Shown here: positions 8,289-15,161 of the stretch, in pieces
How the letters are laid out: each line of letters begins with the position of its first letter
How positions within the stretch are numbered: position 1 is the stretch's first letter
Assembly (NCBI RefSeq): GCF_900109285.1
Contig: NZ_FNZQ01000001.1
Location: 1 to 64,000 of the forward strand
DNA length: 64,000 nt
Source of the DNA: Jannaschia helgolandensis
Lineage (GTDB): Bacteria > Pseudomonadota > Alphaproteobacteria > Rhodobacterales > Rhodobacteraceae
Reading direction: 5' to 3'
Translations under genes and position numbers: made by a program
Notes under the pieces: generated by a model
Told to the model about the DNA's origin: nothing
The model's input: the letters and a program-made list of their open reading frames with translations, nothing else
Database searches by the model: none

Positions 8289-10394
8289 ATGATGAGCCCG
8301 CCCAAATCCGCACAACGCCTCGAAAACAAATGGGATGCGTCCCGCGCCAAGAACATGAGCGAGCCCGAAAAGCTGCTCTATCGGTCCAATCTCCTGGGGT
8401 CCGACAAGAGAATCACCAACTACGGCGGCGGGAATACGTCGGCCAAGGTCCTGCAGAAAGATCCGCTGACGGGTGAAACCGTCGAGGTCCTCTGGGTCAA
8501 AGGCTCCGGGGGCGACGTCGGCTCCATTGCCATGGACGGCTTTTCGACGCTCTACATGGACAAGCTGAATGCCCTTCGCGGCCTATATCGCGGCGTCGAA
8601 TACGAAGACGAGATGGTCGCCTACCTGCCCCATTGCACCTTCAACCTGAACCCCCGCGCGGCCAGCATCGACACGCCGCTGCACGCCTATGTCCCGGCCA
8701 GGCACGTCGATCACATGCACCCCGACGCCATTATCGCCATCGCGGCGGCCAGGGACAGCAAAGCCCTGACGCAACAGATCTTCGGCGACACCATCGGCTG
8801 GTTGCCGTGGAAAAAGCCGGGATACGAGCTGGGCCTGTGGCTGTCGGACTTCTGTGCCAGGAACCCGGACGCCAGGGGCGTCGTGCTGGAAAGCCACGGG
8901 TTGTTCACCTGGGCCGATGACGCGCGGGACTGCTACGACCTGACGCTGGACATCATCCAGACCGCCATGGACTGGTTCGCGGAACAGACCGCAGGCAAAG
9001 ACGCCTTCGGGGGGGCCAGGCATCAAAGCCTGCCCGCCGATCAGCGTCGCGCCGCCGCGTCCCGCCTGATGCCCGCGATCCGGGGCATGGTGTCGGGTCA
9101 GCAGCATATGGTCGGGCATTTCACCGACAGCGACGCGGTGCTGGAGTTCGTGAACGCCAACGAGATGGAGCGTCTGGCCGCGCTGGGCACGTCCTGCCCC
9201 GACCATTTCCTGCGCACCAAGATCCGCCCGCTGGTCGTCGATTTCGACCCGGCGAAACCGGACATTGACGCTACTCTGGCCGGGTTGGCAGACGCCATTT
9301 CCGACTACCGCGAGGACTACATGGCCTATTACGAACGGTGCAAACACGACGATAGCCCGGCCCTTCGCGATCCCAATGCCGTCGTCTATCTGGTGCCTGG
9401 CGTCGGCATGATCACCTTCGCGAAAGACAAGGCGACGGCGCGCATTTCCGGCGAGTTCTACGTCAATGCGATCAACGTGATGCGCGGGGCGGATGCGGTG
9501 TCCGAATATCGGGGCCTGCCCGAGCAGGAAGCCTTCGACATCGAATACTGGTTGCTGGAGGAGGCGAAGCTGCAACGGATGCCTGCCCCCAAATCCATGG
9601 CCGGGCGCGTGGCGCTGGTCACCGGCGGCGCGGGCGGTATCGGGTCGGCCACGGCGGAACGGTATCTGCGCGAAGGCGCCTGCGTCATGCTGGCCGATAT
9701 CGACGAGACGGCACTGGCCGAGACGGCGGAAAACCTGAGCGCCCGCTATTCCGCCGACGTGGTGCGCACCGTCACCATGAACGTCACCGACGAGGCGGCT
9801 GTCGTCAGTGCCTGTTCCAACATCGCGGCGGAGTTCGGCGGGGTCGACATCCTGGTGTCCAACGCGGGCATCGCCAGTTCCGCCCCGGTCGAGGAAACGA
9901 CGCTGGACCTGTGGAACAGGAACATGGCGATCCTGTCGACCGGGTATTTCCTCGTCAGCCGCGAGGCGTTCAAGCTGTTCCGGGTGCAGGACATGGGCGG
10001 TGCGATCGTCTTCGTCGCGTCCAAGAACGGCCTTGCCGCCTCGCCCAATGCCTCCGCCTATTGCACGGCCAAGGCGTCGGAAATCCATCTCGCCCGCTGT
10101 CTTGCCCTCGAAGGCGCGCCGATGGGTGTGCGGGTGAACGTGGTGAACCCGGATGCCGTTCTGAAAGGGTCGAAGATCTGGCAGGGAGAATGGCTGGATC
10201 AGCGCGCCGGGACCTATGGCACCGACAAGGACGGGCTGGAAGCGATGTATCGCGACCGCTCCCTGCTCAAGCGTTCGGTGCTGCCGGACGACATTGCCGA
10301 GGCGGCTTATTTCCTGGCCTCCGACCTGTCGGCCAAATCGACCGGAAACATCATCAACGTGGACGCAGGCAACGTTCAGGCCTTCACCCGATAA
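8289..10394 (+). CDS. rhaD: Bifunctional rhamnulose-1-phosphate aldolase / lactaldehyde dehydrogenase
   Basis: This fused enzyme of about 701 aa has an N-terminal class II aldolase/adducin domain, with zinc-ligand segment HVDHMHPDAI and LESHGLFTW. It splits L-rhamnulose 1-phosphate to dihydroxyacetone phosphate and L-lactaldehyde. From about residue 435 a short-chain dehydrogenase domain follows (VALVTGGAGGIGSAT, catalytic Y-C-T-A-K) that is expected to oxidise the lactaldehyde. I chose ATG 8289 (a second ATG follows at 8292) because GGAG lies at 8282-8285; the frame is open upstream to 8265. It is transcribed rightward with rhaI 11 nt downstream. The dehydrogenase product is inferred from family knowledge. 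Confidence 0.9.
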   Translation: MMSPPKSAQRLENKWDASRAKNMSEPEKLLYRSNLLGSDKRITNYGGGNTSAKVLQKDPLTGETVEVLWVKGSGGDVGSIAMDGFSTLYMDKLNALRGLYRGVEYEDEMVAYLPHCTFNLNPRAASIDTPLHAYVPARHVDHMHPDAIIAIAAARDSKALTQQIFGDTIGWLPWKKPGYELGLWLSDFCARNPDARGVVLESHGLFTWADDARDCYDLTLDIIQTAMDWFAEQTAGKDAFGGARHQSLPADQRRAAASRLMPAIRGMVSGQQHMVGHFTDSDAVLEFVNANEMERLAALGTSCPDHFLRTKIRPLVVDFDPAKPDIDATLAGLADAISDYREDYMAYYERCKHDDSPALRDPNAVVYLVPGVGMITFAKDKATARISGEFYVNAINVMRGADAVSEYRGLPEQEAFDIEYWLLEEAKLQRMPAPKSMAGRVALVTGGAGGIGSATAERYLREGACVMLADIDETALAETAENLSARYSADVVRTVTMNVTDEAAVVSACSNIAAEFGGVDILVSNAGIASSAPVEETTLDLWNRNMAILSTGYFLVSREAFKLFRVQDMGGAIVFVASKNGLAASPNASAYCTAKASEIHLARCLALEGAPMGVRVNVVNPDAVLKGSKIWQGEWLDQRAGTYGTDKDGLEAMYRDRSLLKRSVLPDDIAEAAYFLASDLSAKSTGNIINVDAGNVQAFTR

Positions 10395-10405
10395 AGGACG
10401 CCCTC

Positions 10406-11680
10406 ATGATCGAACCGGACATCATCGAGCAGACCAACGACAAGGCCGCCGCGTCGCTCCGGGCGGATTATGACGCTTTGGGCGAACATCTGGACCGACG
10501 CGGCATCGACATCGCGACCGTCAAGCACAAGGTCGCCTCCTATGGCATCGCCGTGCCCAGTTGGGGTGTGGGAACCGGCGGCACCCGCTTCGCCCGTTTC
10601 CCCGGCGCGGGCGAGCCGCGCGATGTGTTCGACAAGCTGGACGACTGCGCCGTCATCCATCGCCTGACTGCGGCCACGCCCTCGGTTTCTCTGCATATCC
10701 CATGGGACGCGCAACCGGCGGCCGATCTGAACAGCAAGGCCGAGGAAGTCGGACTGGCGTTCGACGCGATGAACTCCAACACCTTTCAGGATCAGCCGGA
10801 TCAGGCGCACAGCTACAAGTTCGGCTCCCTCTCGCACACCGATGCCGCCACGCGGCGACAGGCCGTCGATCACAACATCGCCTGTATCGAACTGGGCCGA
10901 CAGATCGGATCGAAGGCGCTGACGATCTGGGTCGGCGACGGGTCGAACTTTCCCGGCCAGACCAACTTCACCCGCCAGTTCGGGCGGTATCTGGATGCCG
11001 CGACGCAGGTCTACGATGCCCTGCCCGACGACTGGACCCTGCTGTCCGAACACAAGATGTACGAGCCCGCGTTCTATTCGACCGTCGTGCAGGACTGGGG
11101 CACCAACCTGCTGATCGCGCAGCAGTTGGGCGACAAGGCGAAGTGCCTCGTCGACCTTGGCCACCATGCGCCGAACGTGAATATCGAGATGATCGTCGCG
11201 CGGCTGACGCAATTCGGCAAGCTGGGCGGATTTCACTTCAACGACAGCAAATACGGCGACGACGATCTCGATACCGGCAGCATCGACCCCTATCGACTGT
11301 TTCTTGTGTTCAACGAACTGGTCGAGGCCGAGGCCGATCCGGACTTCGACCCGATGCACATGCTGGACCAAAGCCACAACGTGACGGACCCGATCGAAAG
11401 CCTGATGATCTCCGCCACCGAAGTGCAGCGCGCCTACGCGCAGGCGCTATTGGTCGATCGTGCTGCACTGGCCGGTTTTCAGGACGACAACGACGCCCTC
11501 ATGGCCACGACGACGCTCAAGCGCGGCTTCCGGACGGATGTCGAACCGATCCTGGCCATGGCACGGCTCGAGGCCGGGGCCGCGATTGATCCGGTCACGA
11601 CCTATCGCGCCTCGGGCTATCGTGCGCGTGTCGCGAATGAACGCCCTGCGGTGAGCGGTGCAGGCGGGGGCATCGTCTGA
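10406..11680 (+). CDS. rhaI: L-rhamnose isomerase, Rhizobium/Pseudomonas type
   Basis: This 424-aa metal-dependent TIM-barrel isomerase converts L-rhamnose to L-rhamnulose. It has family segments EHKMYEPAFYST, LVDLGHHAPNVNIEM and FHFNDSKYGDDD, which supply metal and substrate ligands. It is the RhaI subtype that is distinct from enteric RhaA. The start ATG 10406 has AAAGGA just upstream, overlapping the rhaD stop. The frame also runs open within rhaD upstream, but homology begins at MIEPDIIEQ. The stop codon lies inside the first unit of a three-copy 11-bp repeat. Confidence 0.92.
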   Translation: MIEPDIIEQTNDKAAASLRADYDALGEHLDRRGIDIATVKHKVASYGIAVPSWGVGTGGTRFARFPGAGEPRDVFDKLDDCAVIHRLTAATPSVSLHIPWDAQPAADLNSKAEEVGLAFDAMNSNTFQDQPDQAHSYKFGSLSHTDAATRRQAVDHNIACIELGRQIGSKALTIWVGDGSNFPGQTNFTRQFGRYLDAATQVYDALPDDWTLLSEHKMYEPAFYSTVVQDWGTNLLIAQQLGDKAKCLVDLGHHAPNVNIEMIVARLTQFGKLGGFHFNDSKYGDDDLDTGSIDPYRLFLVFNELVEAEADPDFDPMHMLDQSHNVTDPIESLMISATEVQRAYAQALLVDRAALAGFQDDNDALMATTTLKRGFRTDVEPILAMARLEAGAAIDPVTTYRASGYRARVANERPAVSGAGGGIV

Positions 11681-11710
11681 CGTCCGCCTGACGTCCGCCT
11701 GACGTCCAAC
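11678..11710 (+). repeat. Three 11-bp tandem repeats at the rhaI 3' end
   Basis: TGACGTCCGCC occurs twice and TGACGTCCAAC once, head to tail. The first unit supplies the rhaI stop TGA, and each further copy puts another TGA downstream. This is probably slippage-generated. No terminator with a U-tract is visible here. Confidence 0.7.
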
Positions 11711-11805
11711 TCATGCTCGACGGCTGAACGACGGTCCATGGCGCGCGGTTGCGGATCACTGTGGCACGCCGGACGGGTTGCGCTTCAGGCCACAACCCCG
11801 GCGCC

Positions 11806-12111
11806 TCACTCCACCCGGCAATCCAGCGCCATGTTAACCAGTGCGATATCCCCGATTGCCGTGCCGGGGCGAACCTTGCAGCCCGTCACCTCCTGCGTGG
11901 CCTGAACGGCTGACTGGATCACCTGTGTCAGACCGGGACGCCATGCCGGATTGGTGCGTGTGGCCTGCGCGGATTCCAGATTCCAGTTCACCCGAAAATC
12001 GTGCCCGCCCGCGCTGGCCGTCCCGGTGCGGTTCAACCCGTCCAGCGGATGCGCCACGTTGCAGGCCGTCAGGACAAGCGGAAATATAAGCGGAAGAAAT
12101 CTGACACGCAT
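11806..12111 (-). CDS. Small predicted lipoprotein
   Basis: The product is about 101 aa, starting MRVRFLPLIFPLVLTACNVA, with a classic lipobox (LTAC) at residues 13-16, so it should be exported and lipidated. An in-frame ATG lies five codons upstream at 12126, but the 12111 start gives a normal signal peptide. The mature part has HDFRVNWNLESAQATRTNP and two Cys near the end (GCKVRPG, LDCRVE) that could pair. I do not recognise a functional family. It diverges from cobO, with a CtrA-like site 24 nt before its ATG and a GTAATAC-type repeat array between the two genes. Confidence 0.75.
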   Translation of the reverse strand: MRVRFLPLIFPLVLTACNVAHPLDGLNRTGTASAGGHDFRVNWNLESAQATRTNPAWRPGLTQVIQSAVQATQEVTGCKVRPGTAIGDIALVNMALDCRVE

Positions 12112-12134
12112 GGCCCGACCTGACACTGCTTTGG

Positions 12135-12150
12135 TTAACGGTGTCTTAAC
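12135..12150. promoter_or_regulatory. CtrA-like binding site (TTAA-N7-TTAAC)
   Basis: TTAACGGTGTCTTAAC matches the full alphaproteobacterial CtrA box TTAA-N7-TTAA(C) exactly. It lies just upstream of the small lipoprotein gene and about 155 bp before cobO. Binding is inferred from the motif alone, and one match in 64 kb could be chance. Confidence 0.45.
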
Positions 12151-12156
12151 GCATAC

Positions 12157-12209
12157 GTATCATGCAGCGTATGACGCGGGTAATACGTTCGTAATACAGC
12201 GATAATACC
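12157..12209. repeat. Array of degenerate 11-bp units with GTAATAC core
   Basis: Units GTATCAT (12157), GTATGAC (12169), GTAATAC (12180), GTAATAC (12191) and ATAATAC (12202) follow at 12, 11, 11 and 11 bp, so they lie on one face of the helix. The last three are nearly identical. The array lies in the lipoprotein/cobO intergenic region. A similar motif on the other strand recurs before arfB. Confidence 0.55.
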
Positions 12210-12304
12210 TACGTTTTGCACCGATCTGTCCGCCCTGCGCGTCCACCTTGACGCGAGCGCGGGTTCACCGGATTGTCCCCAGAACCGAAGCCGGAGGCTT
12301 GCTG

Positions 12305-12916
12305 ATGACCGATCCCGATACCGACCGCCACAATGCGAAGATGGCCAAGAAGAAGGCCGCGCGCGACAAAATCATGGCAACCAAGACCGACGAGAAAGGC
12401 CTGGTGATCGTCCATACCGGCAAGGGCAAGGGCAAGTCGTCGTCGGCCTTCGGCATGATCTTCCGCTGCATCGCCCACGACATGCCCTGCGCCGTCGTGC
12501 AGTTCATCAAGGGCGGCATGGGCACCGGCGAACGTGATCTTATCATTAAAAATTTCAGCGATTTGTGCGATTTTCACACGATGGGCGAAGGCTTCACCTG
12601 GGAGACGCAGGACAAGTCTCGCGACATCGAAATGGCACAAGCGGCCTGGGCCAAGGCGAAGGAACTGATTGCCGATCCGGTCAATCGCATGGTGCTGCTG
12701 GACGAGATCAATATCGCGATACGCTACGATTACGTCGACGTGGCCGAGGTGGTGACGTTCCTGCGCGATCACAAGCCGCCGATGACCCATGTCGTGCTGA
12801 CCGGGCGCAACGCCAGGGAGGAGCTGATCGAGCTGGCCGATCTGGTCACCGAGATGGAGCTGGTCAAACACCCCTTCCGCTCCGGCGTGAAGGCCCAGGC
12901 CGGCGTCGAGTTCTAG
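12305..12916 (+). CDS. cobO: Cob(I)yrinic acid a,c-diamide adenosyltransferase
   Basis: This 203-aa CobO/BtuR enzyme transfers the adenosyl group from ATP to reduced corrinoid in cobalamin synthesis or salvage. The P-loop HTGKGKGKSSSAFG sits at about residues 37-50, followed by VVQFIKGG and the LLDEINIAI strand. The start ATG 12305 has GGAGG at 12293-12297. The open frame extends upstream to 12248 but without homology. No other cobalamin gene is in the window and I see no cobalamin riboswitch before it. It stands alone between the lipoprotein and the glycosyltransferase. Confidence 0.92.
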   Translation: MTDPDTDRHNAKMAKKKAARDKIMATKTDEKGLVIVHTGKGKGKSSSAFGMIFRCIAHDMPCAVVQFIKGGMGTGERDLIIKNFSDLCDFHTMGEGFTWETQDKSRDIEMAQAAWAKAKELIADPVNRMVLLDEINIAIRYDYVDVAEVVTFLRDHKPPMTHVVLTGRNAREELIELADLVTEMELVKHPFRSGVKAQAGVEF

Positions 12917-13033
12917 ATCCGAACACTGCCTCGCCAGAGTCCAGTCAAGGCTGAAACAGCATTGTTGGCAAATACTTGCGCGCCCCAGCACCCTTAACAT
13001 AATGCTCAAATCTGACAGGCCAGATCCTCACGC

Positions 13034-14746
13034 ATGACCGAACCGACGCCCCGCGTGACCCTCGACTGGCAGGTCCCGCCCCGCGACTTCTTCTTCGCGC
13101 CGGGCGTGGACGACGGCTTGTGGACCGTGGGTCCGCTGCCACAGATGTGGGACAAGCGACCCAAGGGGCGCATCGCCGCCGCCTCGGTCAGCGAATTCGC
13201 CAGGTTCGAGACGCAGATCGAAAGCCATATCGAAACACATTTCCGCCGCCGCTCCTTCAGGTCGGGCCTCGTATTTCAGACCGTTCCCGTCGTGTTGGAG
13301 GGGCTGCGAACGGAAGGACATTATCTGGCCGTCCACGATCGCTATCTTCTGACCGGAGCGGCGGGGACACGGCTGCGCAATCGGTATCACTGGTATAACG
13401 AAGGCCTGCGTGACGCCGATGCCGAGACCGCTGAATACTTCGCCCGGCTTCAGGCCAAAGACCCCGTGCCGCCCATCTGGGACGGCCCGACCGACGGCCT
13501 GGATTTCGTCATCGACGCGCGCAACGCCTTCAACTTCTACCACTTTTCGACTGAAACGCTGGGGCAGCTATGCCTCGTCGATCACGATGGTTTCACGGGT
13601 CAGGTCTATATTCATTGCGACCGCCATGACGTGAAGGACTTCATCCGGGATTGGGTCGATCAGATGTTTCCGCGCCTTCTGGGGCGGGTGCATTTTCGGT
13701 CGGGCAGACACAGGTATGATCGCTGTCTGTCGACGCTGAATGCCCGGCATCTGTGGTATCAGAGCGGTCCGACCGTAATGGACGGCATCGACGCAGAGGC
13801 ACCGGACACGCACTATTGGAAAGGCCGTGATCCCGACCGCATGAGCCTGGCTGTGCTTGCCATGAACTCCTGCGATGGACTGCTCCTGCGACTGCGCGAG
13901 ACGGCGCTGCGCCTGATCGAGGGGGGCGAATGGGATCATTTGCCCCGACGCTTCTGGGTCGGTCGGAAATCGAACCGCGTGCGGCCCATGTGGGGCGAGG
14001 ACGACCTGACCGATGCGTTGGAAAACCGGGGCTTCAAGGTCATCTATTTCGAGGATTACAGCCCGCTGGAACAGGTCGCCCTGATGGCCCGCGCCGAGGT
14101 GATGATGTCCTATCACGGGGCCGGTTTCGCCAACATGATGTTTGCCGGCCCCGACACCCATTGCATCGAAATCGGGACGTTGCAGACCTGTCTGTACCGC
14201 TGGCAGGATTTCATGCCGCATACCATCGTATCGGGGTGCCGCTATACCTCGCTGTTCGCGGATTTCAACGTCGCCGATCCGGCGGAAGGCCCGGAAATCC
14301 GGTCCCGCCCGCTGAACGCCGTGCGTCTTGGGCCTGTCGGACAGGCGCGCGTGCTGGACTATGTCGATGCGATTCTGGGCGATGTGAGGATCGACGATGC
14401 CGGATGGCTGGCCCGCGTCGCGGCCTGTCTGGGTCGAACGGACGATATGGTGGCGCTGGAGCGGTTGCTGGACGGGCATCCAAGGGCCGCGATGGCCGAT
14501 CCCGACCTGATGATCCTGCGGGCGAACCTCTATCTGGCCGCCGACGACGAGGCTCTGGCCCGACTACTTCTGGAGCGCGCATGGGAGGCGACGGGCGATC
14601 GGCCGTTTCTGCTGGAACGACTGATCCTTCTCTGTGACCGTGCCGGGGCCGATGCCCCCTGGGCCGCGCTGCACCGGGACCTGTATCCCAACCGTGCCAG
14701 TCTGCTGAACCGGAAACTGCGGCGACAGCGACGACGAAGCGTCTAG
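13034..14746 (+). CDS. GT61-type (DUF563) glycosyltransferase with C-terminal repeat-like tail
   Basis: This 570-aa protein carries hallmarks of the DUF563/GT61 family: NAFNFYHFSTETLGQL near residue 158, RKSNRVRPMWGEDDL near 311, and SYHGAGFANMMFAGPDT near 359. Such proteins are thought to add sugars to polysaccharide or glycan acceptors; the acceptor here is unknown. The last 130 residues are helical and read like tetratricopeptide-type repeats (LLDGHPRAAMADPDLMILRA, LLLERAWEATGDRPFLLERL). No signal peptide or membrane span is seen, so it is probably cytoplasmic. It has no obvious glycan cluster around it. The ribosome site before the ATG is weak. Confidence 0.75.
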   Translation: MTEPTPRVTLDWQVPPRDFFFAPGVDDGLWTVGPLPQMWDKRPKGRIAAASVSEFARFETQIESHIETHFRRRSFRSGLVFQTVPVVLEGLRTEGHYLAVHDRYLLTGAAGTRLRNRYHWYNEGLRDADAETAEYFARLQAKDPVPPIWDGPTDGLDFVIDARNAFNFYHFSTETLGQLCLVDHDGFTGQVYIHCDRHDVKDFIRDWVDQMFPRLLGRVHFRSGRHRYDRCLSTLNARHLWYQSGPTVMDGIDAEAPDTHYWKGRDPDRMSLAVLAMNSCDGLLLRLRETALRLIEGGEWDHLPRRFWVGRKSNRVRPMWGEDDLTDALENRGFKVIYFEDYSPLEQVALMARAEVMMSYHGAGFANMMFAGPDTHCIEIGTLQTCLYRWQDFMPHTIVSGCRYTSLFADFNVADPAEGPEIRSRPLNAVRLGPVGQARVLDYVDAILGDVRIDDAGWLARVAACLGRTDDMVALERLLDGHPRAAMADPDLMILRANLYLAADDEALARLLLERAWEATGDRPFLLERLILLCDRAGADAPWAALHRDLYPNRASLLNRKLRRQRRRSV

Positions 14747-14933
14747 GGCACATCCTCGCGATTCCACCCGGCAAGCGGGCACACAGCCCCGCGAACACTG
14801 CGCCGCGACGGAAGGCGCATGCTCCTGCGTGTAACCCTCAGTACGACGATGGTTGGATCTATTTCCGACAAGTCATCGCCCCCCAAACCGAGGCCCGGCT
14901 CAGAACAGGCAGGCCTGCAATGAGGATTGAGCC

Positions 14934-15059
14934 ATGCGGACCCTTGCGATGTTTGTGACAATGTCCGGCCTTGCCCTGCTGATCGGCATCGCAACATTCC
15001 AGACCTTCGGCCCGACCGACGCCATGGAGCAATGGAACATGCAATCTGGGCGCGGTTGA
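14934..15059 (+). CDS. Putative 41-aa membrane peptide
   Basis: The small ORF starts MRTLAMFVTMSGLALLIGIA, a single hydrophobic span, then a polar tail with MEQWNMQSGRG. A GAGGA sequence lies 6-10 nt before the ATG. It follows the glycosyltransferase gene by 187 nt and converges on ileS. Similar tiny one-span proteins are common and usually unannotated. No function can be assigned, and without conservation data it remains a prediction. Confidence 0.5.
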   Translation: MRTLAMFVTMSGLALLIGIATFQTFGPTDAMEQWNMQSGRG

Positions 15060-15161
15060 GAGGCAATCCCCTTGCTGGATATTGCCGTTTAAACTCTGCG
15101 CTTGATTATCAGGTCGATGACTATCCCGGCGGCTCCATAATCGGGTCCACCGGGATATGTC

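Noticed and set aside
8583-10088. 501-codon minus-strand open frame
   Set aside because: Antisense shadow of rhaD.
12112-12304. Cobalamin riboswitch before cobO
   Set aside because: No B12-box-like sequence or conserved junction is seen; the region instead holds a CtrA-like site and short repeats.
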